In this document: positions 8,943 through 17,704 of the stretch, piece by piece
Position numbering within the stretch: the first letter of the stretch is position 1
Layout: the number at the start of each line of letters is the position of its first letter
Source: Psychrobacter sp. NZS113
Lineage (GTDB): Bacteria; Pseudomonadota; Gammaproteobacteria; Pseudomonadales; Moraxellaceae
DNA: 64,000 bases
Reading direction: 5' to 3'
Assembly: GCF_015864825.1 (NCBI RefSeq)
Contig: NZ_JADYWL010000005.1
Coordinates: 1 to 64,000 of the forward strand
Position numbers and translations under genes: made by a program
Notes under the pieces: generated by a model
The model's input: only the letters and a program-made list of their open reading frames with translations
Told to the model about the DNA's origin: nothing
The model's database searches: none

Positions 8943-9791
8943 CTATGCTAGTTGATAACGCTGTGCTATCGCTAGTATCTGCTTAACCACGTTATGTTGC
9001 TCGCTCATCGGTAACTGCTCTGTGGTTCCGATGACCGTAATGGCATACTCTAATGGCAAGCTCTGAGTAGCTGATTCAGCAGTAACCGTAGACTGACTGG
9101 CGATATCACCTGTCATCTGAGGTACGATAATAGGAATGGTAATAGCATTAATACCCATCACCATATCACCCGTGACAGTTGCATAGCCATGAGTACGAAT
9201 GTTGGCTTGTAGTTGGGTGAAATTCCGCCACTGTTCTACTTTAGCGGTTTCATCGCTTGTATGCCATTCAGCCATCACTAGTGGTTGGACAATAGCATCA
9301 GATTGATAACTGGCAAACAGCTGACCTGTCGCCGACGTCGTCAGTGGCATACGTGAACCAATGCGAGTAATGATACTGATTGGACTGTCTGGCTCAACAG
9401 ACTGAATAATGATAGGGCCTTCACTAAACCATTTGGCAATTTGCACCCCGCAGTTGAGGATATCTTTGATCTCATTGGCCGCATGAGTCAGTCGCTCCAA
9501 GATGTTATTTGAACTGACCCCGTTATGACTAAGTGCATTGACTCGAATACCTAGTCCATAGCGCCCATCGTTTAGCTGCCGAGCGTAATTTTTGCGGATG
9601 AGGCTAACCATATACCGGTGACACTTTGCTGGATGCATTTGCATGGCTTCAGCGATGTCCTTTAGCATCATAGGTTCATTGCGGTCGATAAGCACATCTA
9701 GTATCGACAGCCCAATCTCAAGTGACTGTACGCCACCTTGGTTTTTATTGGTGGTAGCAGATTTGTCTATAAGGTTTTCAGCTGCTGGCAT
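8943..9791 (-). CDS. IclR-family transcriptional regulator
   Basis: A 282-residue IclR protein: helix-turn-helix at about 20-85 (S-L-E-I-G-L-S-I-L-D-V-L, then M-H-P-A-K-C-H-R-Y-M-V-S-L), followed by the effector-binding domain with S-A-T-G-Q-L-F-A-S-Y. It is divergent from maiA and convergent with the TRAP gene. In pseudomonads the homogentisate operon is controlled by an IclR-type repressor (HmgR), so control of maiA, and perhaps the fahA operon, by homogentisate is the natural guess. Its stop region overlaps a 9-bp inverted repeat (ATAGCCAGT / ACTGGCTAT, 8911-8946) that may end both converging transcripts. Confidence 0.88.
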   Translation of the reverse strand: MPAAENLIDKSATTNKNQGGVQSLEIGLSILDVLIDRNEPMMLKDIAEAMQMHPAKCHRYMVSLIRKNYARQLNDGRYGLGIRVNALSHNGVSSNNILERLTHAANEIKDILNCGVQIAKWFSEGPIIIQSVEPDSPISIITRIGSRMPLTTSATGQLFASYQSDAIVQPLVMAEWHTSDETAKVEQWRNFTQLQANIRTHGYATVTGDMVMGINAITIPIIVPQMTGDIASQSTVTAESATQSLPLEYAITVIGTTEQLPMSEQHNVVKQILAIAQRYQLA

Positions 9792-9953
9792 GGCTTGCTC
9801 GATTAATGATTTGTTGGGTTAATTCAAATAAACATCATTGAAATAAAGACTGAATATCAAGATACTTATCTCAATTGTATGAAATAAAAATGCTATAACG
9901 AATTATAACCGCTTATCTCATTCACAACATACCATAATAAAAGGGAATTCATA

Positions 9954-10604
9954 ATGATGGCACTCTATGGCTACTTTCGTAGTAGCACCTCTTACCGTAC
10001 TCGTATTGCGATGAACCTAAAGGGCTTGGATTATGACTACATCGCGGTCAACTTGGCTCAAGACGAACAATTAGAAAGCGCATTTAAACTCCTAAACCCA
10101 CAAGGGTTGGTTCCTGTCTTACAAGCCGACGATTTATTACTCTATCAAAGCCCCGCTATCTTGGAATGGTTAGAAGAGGTCTACCCTGAGCAGCCATTAT
10201 TGCCTGATAATGCTGCTGGACGCATGCAAGTACGTGCCATTAGCTCCATGATTGGCTGCGACATTCACCCCCTTAATAACCGCCGTATCTTACAATATTT
10301 ACGTAATGAGCTTTCGGTAGACGAGGAAGATGTAATTGCATGGTGCAATCGCTGGATTAGCGAAGGATTTGCCGCTTTGGAAAAAATACTGGCGAAAGAC
10401 AAAAATCGTGGAAAATTTTGCTACGGTGACAGCCCTACGTTTGCAGACTGCTATCTCATTCCGCAAGTTTCTTCTGCTCGCCGCTTCAAAGTAGACCTCA
10501 GCGCTTATCCTAATATTATGGAAATTGATGCGCATTGCCGCACATTAAAAGCCTTTGCAGACGCAGATCCTATGCAGCAGCCTGATGCACCAAAGCCTCA
10601 ATAA
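9954..10604 (+). CDS. maiA: Maleylacetoacetate isomerase
   Basis: Zeta-class glutathione S-transferase fold, 216 residues, isomerising maleylacetoacetate to fumarylacetoacetate with glutathione. The N-terminal active-site motif S-S-T-S-Y-R-T-R-I-A (about 11-20) is the zeta signature; Q-S-P-A-I-L-E-W-L-E near 64-73 binds glutathione, and D-I-H-P-L-N-N-R-R-I-L near 104 is typical. AAGGG precedes two adjacent ATG codons (9954 and 9957). Its presence implies that maleylacetoacetate, hence homogentisate ring cleavage, occurs in this organism. It is separated from fahA by the VOC, TRAP and IclR genes. Confidence 0.95.
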   Translation: MMALYGYFRSSTSYRTRIAMNLKGLDYDYIAVNLAQDEQLESAFKLLNPQGLVPVLQADDLLLYQSPAILEWLEEVYPEQPLLPDNAAGRMQVRAISSMIGCDIHPLNNRRILQYLRNELSVDEEDVIAWCNRWISEGFAALEKILAKDKNRGKFCYGDSPTFADCYLIPQVSSARRFKVDLSAYPNIMEIDAHCRTLKAFADADPMQQPDAPKPQ

Positions 10605-10816
10605 GTCGAGCAAGAGGGCTAACCAATATCGTTATATCCCCTCTGATGGTCCAACTTTCAATATAATACGATATATATGCGAATTATTGATTATATAGTG
10701 AGCAACTGTTGGATATTCTTGATAAAATACTTTATATATCAAATATAGAATTAATATAAATTTGTTGATTATAAATAATTATGCTGTTTTATCAATTATA
10801 AAAAAGGTTGGAGATA

Positions 10817-11998
10817 ATGGACTATAACACTTCGCTAAACAAGACAGACCTTCTACCCTCTAATGCAGCCAATGAAATTTACCCATTAGCTGTATCCGCT
10901 AGAGAAGACACGGAAACCGCTAGAAAAATTGCACTGACCGTGGTCAAGCAGCTTTCAGAATTCGCATTGTTTAGAATGGGCTTGCCAAAATCACTGGGAG
11001 GGTGGGAAGGCAATCCTGTAGAAACCTTGAAAGTGTATGAGAGATTAGCCAGTGCTGAAGCTTCAGTAGCTTGGATCGTTTGGAATAACCATTTAGCGTG
11101 TACGTTTGGCAGGTTTTTAGACGAGTCTAGTATGAAAGAGATATACGGCGACTCCTCCCACGTTTATGCCAACTCAGCCCGCCCCGAGGGCGTTGCCACA
11201 GTGGTTGATAATGGTTATATGGTATCTGGTCGATGGACACTGGTATCCGGATGTGAATTGGCGGATTGGTTTGTGCTGCGCTGTTTGGTGGTCTCAGAAG
11301 GATCTCCAACCACTTTGGGGCCAGGAGCAAATCTAAAACTGTTTTTTATCCCAAAGACAGAAGTAGAAGTCATTGATACATGGCATGTTGGTGGATTGAA
11401 TGGCACAGGCAGTCACGACATAGTCATCAAAGATGCCTTTGTAAAAGAAACTTATGCTGTCAGTTTTGATAGCCCTGTCACCATCGATAATGCTTATAGT
11501 CGCCTGCCTATTGGTTGTATCAATGCAGCAGGTTGCGCTGCCATGTCTCTAGGTGTATTAAAAGCGGCAATGGACGACTTGATTGACATGTGTCTTGAGA
11601 GAGTCACGCCTGGTAAGAACCCAGATCTACGCGACCGCGCCACCGTACAAGCTACCATCGCAAAGAGTAAAACCCTATTAGCATCTAGGCGCTTACAGTT
11701 ACATAATAGCGTCGAGACATTATGGAACGAATCACAGCAACAGAACACCTTTACCAATGTGCAACTTGCGGATGTTTGGGCAGCATCATGTGAGGCTGCC
11801 AGAGAAGCTCGAGCGATGGTGTCTGAAATTTATGCGGTTGCTGGCACTGCTTCATTGTATAAACAACATAAAATAGAAAGAGCGCATAGAGACATTCATG
11901 CGATTTTGCAACACGGCATTGTGCAGCCTCATTGGATGAATCAAGCTGGCATGGCCTATGTTGGATTAACACCGAACGCTGCGATGTTTAGAGTATAG
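10817..11998 (+). CDS. Acyl-CoA-dehydrogenase-fold flavoprotein, probable group D monooxygenase
   Basis: A 393-residue protein with the acyl-CoA dehydrogenase fold. The C-terminal stretch Y-A-V-A-G-T-A-S-L-Y then I-E-R-A-H-R-D-I-H-A-I-L-Q-H resembles the HsaA, DszC and p-hydroxyphenylacetate hydroxylase oxygenase group rather than true acyl-CoA dehydrogenases, and no catalytic Glu context typical of the latter is evident. Such enzymes need a separate flavin reductase, and none is adjacent. I start at the ATG at 10817; an in-frame TTG at 10808 is less likely. Upstream DNA (10605-10816) is very AT-rich. The TAG stop lies inside a family A repeat. The substrate is unknown; an aromatic one is inference from context. 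Confidence 0.75.
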   Translation: MDYNTSLNKTDLLPSNAANEIYPLAVSAREDTETARKIALTVVKQLSEFALFRMGLPKSLGGWEGNPVETLKVYERLASAEASVAWIVWNNHLACTFGRFLDESSMKEIYGDSSHVYANSARPEGVATVVDNGYMVSGRWTLVSGCELADWFVLRCLVVSEGSPTTLGPGANLKLFFIPKTEVEVIDTWHVGGLNGTGSHDIVIKDAFVKETYAVSFDSPVTIDNAYSRLPIGCINAAGCAAMSLGVLKAAMDDLIDMCLERVTPGKNPDLRDRATVQATIAKSKTLLASRRLQLHNSVETLWNESQQQNTFTNVQLADVWAASCEAAREARAMVSEIYAVAGTASLYKQHKIERAHRDIHAILQHGIVQPHWMNQAGMAYVGLTPNAAMFRV

Positions 11999-12100
11999 TC
12001 AAACCCATACAAGTCCGCTACATTGTCATCCTCGCTAAACATACTAATGTATAGTTTGCACTCGGCTTCCTTGTATCGAAATTGTTTGAACTCAACTATA
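11994..12100 (+). repeat. Family A (Correia-like) repeat, divergent copy
   Basis: 107 bp beginning TATAGTC and ending CAACTATA. It shares the internal blocks CCTCGCT and GCACTCGGCTTCCTTGTAT with other copies. The TAG of the left end is the stop codon of the flavoprotein gene. Confidence 0.8.
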
Positions 12101-12127
12101 TGAATGTGACTTCTAGAATAGGTACTG

Positions 12128-12160
12128 GCGCTTGTACAACGTGAGGTACAAGCGCTTTTT
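12128..12160 (+). terminator. Terminator downstream of the flavoprotein gene
   Basis: Perfect 10-bp stem GCGCTTGTAC / GTACAAGCGC, eight-base loop, followed by TTTTT. Confidence 0.88.
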
Positions 12161-12213
12161 ATTGCTTAGAATTTACTGCTTAGTAATTTCGTAAAACACT
12201 TATTATGTACCCG

Positions 12214-12247
12214 TAAAAAAGCAAGACATTCGATGTCTTGCTTTTTT
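12214..12247. terminator. Bidirectional terminator between the flavoprotein and adhesin genes
   Basis: A 15-bp perfect stem AAAAAAGCAAGACAT / ATGTCTTGCTTTTTT with a three-base loop gives a T-run on both strands. It ends the adhesin transcript on the minus strand. Confidence 0.9.
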
Positions 12248-12281
12248 ATATTTGATTGACAATCATAATTGAGAGACCTCT

Positions 12282-15200
12282 TTAATCAAAATGGAAGCCT
12301 GCACCAATCGCGCCGCCTGCATTGCCCTGAGTATCTGCGGTACCATTTATCTTCATGACCCAACGACCATCATTTGATAACTTGGAGAAACCAACAGCAA
12401 CCGCACTTTCTCCATTATACGTACCGACACCACCACTAATCATTGACTTACCTGCAATATAAGCTTGCGGTAATGAAGACATCGCCATTGCTGCTGAAAT
12501 ACCAGCGTTAGCATTCTCTTCGACTTCACCAATTTTATAGCCTAGATCGCTCATATTGTTATTTAGTCTACTATCTAGCTCACTCAGTTGACTGTAGTTG
12601 ACCGCATCTGTCGCTTCGACACCATCAGCGACACCTGTTATGCGTTGATTACCAGCATATAGTCCTTGAGCAGTCATGCTTGGGCCATCTTGCATACTGA
12701 TGCCACTACTATTGATAACCGTTGTCCCCACTGTGACACTATCGACACTGATGTTACCGTTTAAATCAAACTTGATACTACTGCCCTCTGCGGTGGTGGT
12801 TATGTTGTTACCACCTGTAAAGCTCAGGACACTACCATCTCCGACTGGCTTATTTATATTAGCACCACTGTCTGCACCAAAATTGAGCCCAGCATCAAGC
12901 TTGTCCGTGTTGGTTTCAATGTTCGTGGTATTGGTCATAATATTGCTAGTGTTGGTAGCGATATTAGTTGTATTGGTCGTGATATTACTAGTGTTCGTAG
13001 CGATATTGGTTGTATTGGTGGAGATATTGCTAGTGTTAGTGGCAATGTTCGTGGTGTTGACTTGCACATTTTCATTGATTTCAATAGTGCCTTGTCTGAT
13101 AGAGGCAATCGCTCCATCTATATTGCCCTCACCTGTTCCACCGATATTACTGTTGGTGAACGTACCGCTCTCAGAATTGTAGACAGTGTCCCCACCGATA
13201 ATGCTACTGATACCACTTCCTTGTGCATACAGCTGACTCCCGTTGATGGCATCCTGACTTTCTGCCGAAACTTCACCATTTTGGACGTTGGTGATTCTGT
13301 TATTAGCGGCATCAATGCCACTTTTCGTGATGCTTGGACCTTCTGCTATGATCAGTCCATTGTCATTCATGGTGGTATCACCAGTGGTTACAGTATTCAA
13401 GTCTAAGTTGTCGTTGAGCTCAAATGAGACATCATTGCTGGTTGCTTCTTTAGAAACAATAATATTGCCATTTTTACTATTGAAGTCAACGGTGCCGCCA
13501 GGCCCCACATTGCTTACTGTATTACTGTTGCCTTGTGCACTAATATCCCAACCTTGATTGACAGTTTCTGTGACATCATTTAGCTGACTAACAGTGACAG
13601 CATCATCTAATGCGCTACCATCCGCTACATTGGTGATTCGATTACCACCGTTATTCAGACCACTGCTGCTTAATTTAACGGTACTACCGCCGAGGAAGCT
13701 GACACCAGCATTGTTCATGATGCTACTGCCTATTTGCATACTGCCAGTATCTCCGAGATCTAGCTGATTATTTAGCTTAACCTGAACGCCGGTCTCAGAA
13801 GCAACAGTAGTCAGGTTGCTATCACCTGTGACATTGATAGTATCACCTAATACAAATTGCTGATCATTGTCGCTATTGCCATCACCTATTTTGATACCTT
13901 TGGCAATTTCGTTATTGGTCGTTGTGAGCTGTGCAAAGTTGACAGCATCACTTGGTGCAATCCCTTCAGCGACTTTGATAATTCTATTATTACCATTATC
14001 AAGTCCTTCGGTACTAAGCGTAATGGTCTGATTAGGACCATCAGTGATAGTGATGCCAGCATTATTCACCACCGTACTTTCCATTCTCACGCTACCATTT
14101 TTGCCAAGCATTACATCTTCAGCCAATCTAACGTTTAGATTGCCTTCATCATCAGCGATGACACCGATATTGTTCTCAGTTAATTCTGTTGCGCCTCCTT
14201 GAATCGTCAATGTTTGACCTAATTTTCGATTGACGACAACATCGGTATCGTCTCCGGTAAAGTTCAGACCCAAGTCAACTGTGCTATTGGTTGCATTTAA
14301 CTGTCTAACATTGACAGCGTCTGTGTCTTCCTCACCGTTATCTACGTTTGTAATTTGATTGCCACCGTTATTCAGACCACTACTACTCAAGCTCACTGTA
14401 CTGCCACTAAGGAAACTCACACCAGCTGTGTTGAGCAGTGTATCGCCTGTAGTGACGCTAGTGAAAGCAACATCTTCTGCTGTAGCTACTTTAATACCGC
14501 CATCTTCAGCACTAAGAACGATGTTATCGCCTGTTAAAAAGTTGGCCGTGTTGTCAGTTTGATTAAGTGTTTTTACCTCAGCGCCATCTATTTGGGCAAT
14601 GACCGTCTGCATAGCACTGTCAGCTTTCACTAAGCTAGCTTTACTGGCTTCACTCAAGTCGACTGCATAATCAGTCGTGTTAGTCGCCATATCTTTGTCA
14701 CCTGCAGTAACTGTGACGGCTGTAGATCCTGCTGAGGTAGTCACGCCATTTGCATTGACGGTATAGACGTCTTGACCGTTCTGACCCGTAGATTTCATAA
14801 CATCAGCCACATTAGTACCTGCGGCAACCTCTGTTTTAGCAGCGGCAGATGAACTGTTAAGCTGACTAACAGTGACAGCATCATCTAATGCGCTACCATC
14901 CGCTACATTGGTGATTCGATTACCACCATTGTTAAGGCCATTGCTACTTAGTATAACCGTACTGCCACCAAGGAAACTCACACCAGCTGTGTCGAGCAGT
15001 GTATCGCCTGTAGTGACGCTAGTGAAAGCAACATCTTCTGCTGTAGCTACTTTAATACCACCGTCCTCAGCACTAAGAACGATGTTATCGCCTGTTAAAA
15101 AGTTGGCCGTGTTGTCAGTTTGATTAAGTGTTTTTACCTCAGCACCATCTATTTGAGCAATGACCGTTTGCATGGCACTGTCAGCTTTCACTAAGCTGGC

Positions 15201-17186
15201 TTTACTGGCTTCACTCAAGTCGACTGCATAGTCAGTCGTGTTAGTCGCCATATCTTTGTCACCTGCAGTAACTGTGACGGCTGTAGATCCTGCTGAGGTA
15301 GTCACGGCATTTGCATTGACTGTGTAGACGTCTTGACCTGTGATACCATCAGTTGAAAAGTCGACACTAGATATGTTGGTTCCTTGCACAACTTTGGTTC
15401 TGGCAGCAGCAGATGAACTGTTAAGCTGACTAACATTAACGGCATCATCTAATGCGCTACCATCCGCTACATTGGTGATTCGATTACCACCATTGTTAAG
15501 GCCATTGCTACTTAGTCTAACCGTACTGCCACCCAAGAAGCTGACACCACTACTGTTTATGATGCTATCGCCTATTTGCATACTGCCAGCATCCCCTAAG
15601 TCTAGCTGATTATTTAGCTTAACCTGGACGCCAGTCTCAGAAGCAATAGTAGTCAGGTTGCTATCACCTGTGACATTGATAGTATCACCCAATGCAAACT
15701 GCTGATCATTATCGCTATTGCCGTCACCTATTTTGATACCTTTGGCAATTTCGTTATTGATACCATTTTGCAGCCCCGTTAGCTGAGCCACGTTGACAGC
15801 GTCACTATTATTCGTACCCGCTGCAACGTTGACAATCTGACGGTTGCCACCCTCTGTACCAGTACCAACTGATACAGCGCCGAGTGTCACACTTTTTGTT
15901 GCAATAATGGCATTTTCATCAATGAGTAAAGTGCCTATTGGCACAAATCCAGTGGCTCCACCTGCGACATTAGCAATAGATTTTGATCCCAGTGCTACGC
16001 CATTTTGGGTTGCAGATTCAGCACCTGCACCAAGCGCCAACGCGCCTTTTTCAGTAGCGGAAGACGCCACACCAAATGCGGATGAAGCAGTTGCAGAAGC
16101 GCTAGCATGTGTACCTATCGCTGTCGCAAGATGACCTTCTGTACGGGCTTTGACACCAATTGCTATGGAGGCGGCACCACCGGATTCGGTATTTCCAGCA
16201 TAGGGATCGCTTAGATCCAATAAATCTCGACCAGCATATTCATTAAAGGCGGTATTCACTGTCCCACTATTCAAAGTGGTGTCAGTGATAGTACCATCGA
16301 GATTGTATATCGATGCTAGGTTTAGATCGTCTCCACCAATGGCAATAGAAGAGCCACCTCGTGAGACAACATTTGCGCCGATAGCAATAGACTGCTCACC
16401 ACTCGCTAGCGTTTGCTGCCCAGATTCCGAGCTACCAATCGCAATGGTTTGACTGCCAGTTGCTTTTGCGTTGCCGCCCATAGCTATGGCGTTATAGCCT
16501 GTGGCACCATCATTATTTTCGTTACCGCTAGCAGTTGAGTCTACGCTATAGTATTTGGTTTTATTAGCTGCAACTATATTGGTTAAGCTATTTAACTGCG
16601 AACCATTCACAGCCTCTTTACTCGTTGCTGTAATATCACCATCATCGACATTTATGATTTTATTATTGCCATTATTTAGCCCACTATGACCAAGCATGAC
16701 ATCATTGATTAGATTACTAGCTACTATCTTGATACCAGAGTTATCGACCAGCGTATCACCTGTTTTAAGACTACCATCAGCACCCAAATCGACCGTTTCA
16801 TCGAGCTTTATCGTAAGTGTTTTATCATGCTTGTTAGCCTCGACACTGATATTTCTGGTATTTGAGTCTCCCGTAACCGTCTCACCACCTTGTATGGTCA
16901 AAGTCTGATGATAAAACGGATTGGTATAAATCTCACCTGCTGGATCATCTCCGGCAAAATAGGTACCTACTGCATTTGCCTGCATGCCAAAACCAGCCGC
17001 AAGCAGCCCGAGCCCTATCGCGCTCAAGCGTAATGTAGGAATAGAAGATAGATTGGATGTTGTATTGATGGTAGCGTTAGCACTCACACTAGATTTAGAA
17101 GACTTACCACGCCCTTTCGCATACTCACCGACTGCGGTAAAGCAACTTAAGGCTTCATTCCAGATGACTTTATAAATACGGTTCAT
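12282..17186 (-). CDS. Trimeric autotransporter adhesin (YadA/Hia type)
   Basis: A 1634-residue type Vc secreted adhesin. Residues 1-30 (MNRIYKVIWNEAL...) form the extended signal peptide region typical of these proteins, with probable cleavage after M-Q-A-N-A (about 72). Residues about 230-430 hold YadA-like head repeats (A-I-A-M-G-G, S-I-A-I-G-A, A-L-A-L-G). The rest is neck and stalk: repeated G-L-N-N-G-G-N-R-I-T-N-V connectors with D-A-V-N-V-S-Q-L, a T-N-T-x-N-I heptad coiled coil near 1375-1425, and a C-terminal beta-barrel anchor (G-G-V-G-T-Y-N-G-E-S-A-V-A-V-G). The last residues are H-F-D rather than ending on the aromatic. It likely mediates attachment or biofilm formation. It stands alone between terminators. 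Confidence 0.95.
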   Translation of the reverse strand: MNRIYKVIWNEALSCFTAVGEYAKGRGKSSKSSVSANATINTTSNLSSIPTLRLSAIGLGLLAAGFGMQANAVGTYFAGDDPAGEIYTNPFYHQTLTIQGGETVTGDSNTRNISVEANKHDKTLTIKLDETVDLGADGSLKTGDTLVDNSGIKIVASNLINDVMLGHSGLNNGNNKIINVDDGDITATSKEAVNGSQLNSLTNIVAANKTKYYSVDSTASGNENNDGATGYNAIAMGGNAKATGSQTIAIGSSESGQQTLASGEQSIAIGANVVSRGGSSIAIGGDDLNLASIYNLDGTITDTTLNSGTVNTAFNEYAGRDLLDLSDPYAGNTESGGAASIAIGVKARTEGHLATAIGTHASASATASSAFGVASSATEKGALALGAGAESATQNGVALGSKSIANVAGGATGFVPIGTLLIDENAIIATKSVTLGAVSVGTGTEGGNRQIVNVAAGTNNSDAVNVAQLTGLQNGINNEIAKGIKIGDGNSDNDQQFALGDTINVTGDSNLTTIASETGVQVKLNNQLDLGDAGSMQIGDSIINSSGVSFLGGSTVRLSSNGLNNGGNRITNVADGSALDDAVNVSQLNSSSAAARTKVVQGTNISSVDFSTDGITGQDVYTVNANAVTTSAGSTAVTVTAGDKDMATNTTDYAVDLSEASKASLVKADSAMQTVIAQIDGAEVKTLNQTDNTANFLTGDNIVLSAEDGGIKVATAEDVAFTSVTTGDTLLDTAGVSFLGGSTVILSSNGLNNGGNRITNVADGSALDDAVTVSQLNSSSAAAKTEVAAGTNVADVMKSTGQNGQDVYTVNANGVTTSAGSTAVTVTAGDKDMATNTTDYAVDLSEASKASLVKADSAMQTVIAQIDGAEVKTLNQTDNTANFLTGDNIVLSAEDGGIKVATAEDVAFTSVTTGDTLLNTAGVSFLSGSTVSLSSSGLNNGGNQITNVDNGEEDTDAVNVRQLNATNSTVDLGLNFTGDDTDVVVNRKLGQTLTIQGGATELTENNIGVIADDEGNLNVRLAEDVMLGKNGSVRMESTVVNNAGITITDGPNQTITLSTEGLDNGNNRIIKVAEGIAPSDAVNFAQLTTTNNEIAKGIKIGDGNSDNDQQFVLGDTINVTGDSNLTTVASETGVQVKLNNQLDLGDTGSMQIGSSIMNNAGVSFLGGSTVKLSSSGLNNGGNRITNVADGSALDDAVTVSQLNDVTETVNQGWDISAQGNSNTVSNVGPGGTVDFNSKNGNIIVSKEATSNDVSFELNDNLDLNTVTTGDTTMNDNGLIIAEGPSITKSGIDAANNRITNVQNGEVSAESQDAINGSQLYAQGSGISSIIGGDTVYNSESGTFTNSNIGGTGEGNIDGAIASIRQGTIEINENVQVNTTNIATNTSNISTNTTNIATNTSNITTNTTNIATNTSNIMTNTTNIETNTDKLDAGLNFGADSGANINKPVGDGSVLSFTGGNNITTTAEGSSIKFDLNGNISVDSVTVGTTVINSSGISMQDGPSMTAQGLYAGNQRITGVADGVEATDAVNYSQLSELDSRLNNNMSDLGYKIGEVEENANAGISAAMAMSSLPQAYIAGKSMISGGVGTYNGESAVAVGFSKLSNDGRWVMKINGTADTQGNAGGAIGAGFHFD
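12906..13065 (-). repeat. In-frame tandem repeats coding the T-N-T-x-N-I coiled-coil stalk
   Basis: Imperfect 21-bp units grouped as a 42-bp period encode alternating N-I-A-T-N-T-S and N-I-T-T-N-T-T heptads of the adhesin stalk. All units stay in frame, so slippage would change stalk length without breaking the reading frame. Confidence 0.85.
14367..15488 (-). repeat. Tandem duplication of about 561 bp inside the adhesin gene
   Basis: Two successive units of about 187 codons each are nearly identical over long stretches; for example GAGCAGTGTATCGCCTGTAG recurs 561 bases apart. A single-codon length difference occurs near the V-Y-T-V-N-A-N segment. Part of the start of a third unit follows. 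Confidence 0.85.
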
Positions 17187-17511
17187 GATGTGTACTCCCT
17201 TACAGAATAGTCAGAGTTAAAAACCAAAGACAAAATCTATCTTGTAGAGAGTTGATATTAAAAAATAAAATGGTTTATAAATTAATGCTAATGAAGCCTT
17301 TATTGAATATTTTTTGTATAAGTACTTCAAAAATAATATATTTTATTTCGTGAATTCTTTATCACTCTCTATATATCAGTATTACCGAATATATACAGAG
17401 AGACAATGCCGTTTGTCTTGACTTTGATACCGACTGTCTTATATATGTCGAAAAATGAATATAAAGAATGGTATTAGACCATACTAAAAACAATTGTCTA
17501 CTTGTTCCTCT
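17187..17511. promoter_or_regulatory. Adhesin upstream region with a long inverted repeat
   Basis: This very AT-rich region carries the adhesin promoter, which I cannot place precisely. At 17374-17402 CTCTCTATATAT and ATATATACAGAGAG form an inverted repeat around a short loop, about 190-215 bases upstream of the adhesin start. It is a possible operator or RNA hairpin. No homopolymeric or simple repeat suggesting phase variation was seen. Confidence 0.4.
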
Positions 17512-17557
17512 AAAAAACACGCTCTTATCGATATATCAAAGATATAGGATAAAAGCG
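17512..17557 (-). terminator. Terminator of the two-component operon
   Basis: Read on the minus strand, CGCTTTTATC pairs with GATAAGAGCG with one G-U or mismatch, followed by TGTTTTTTAG. It lies about 150 bases beyond the sensor kinase stop. Confidence 0.65.
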
Positions 17558-17604
17558 TATTCACTATGCTAGTGTTAGTCGATTTAAGATGCCTTAAGCA
17601 TTAA

Positions 17605-17696
17605 AGCCTAAATATGAAAAATACAAGTGCGAGCATTGTAGACAGCCAAACCAAGCAATTCTCGCACTGTATCCAAGTTATATAGGATTGACTATA
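17605..17696 (-). repeat. Probable truncated or degenerate family A repeat
   Basis: The right 28 bases read GTATCC-AAGTTATATAGG-ATTGACTATA, close to the end of the copy at 22601 read in reverse. The left part shares only ATACAAGTGCGAGCA with the copy at 57237, so the limits and status are uncertain. Confidence 0.45.
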
Positions 17697-17704
17697 ACAA
17701 CCTC

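Noticed and set aside
12906-13065. Regularly spaced short repeats resembling a CRISPR array
   Set aside because: Units are contiguous, in frame and coding for heptads; there are no unique spacers and no cas genes.
12676-13182. Long plus-strand frame with Leu/Val-rich repeats opposite the adhesin
   Set aside because: Antisense of the repetitive stalk, with no ribosome site; the minus-strand adhesin frame explains the region fully.
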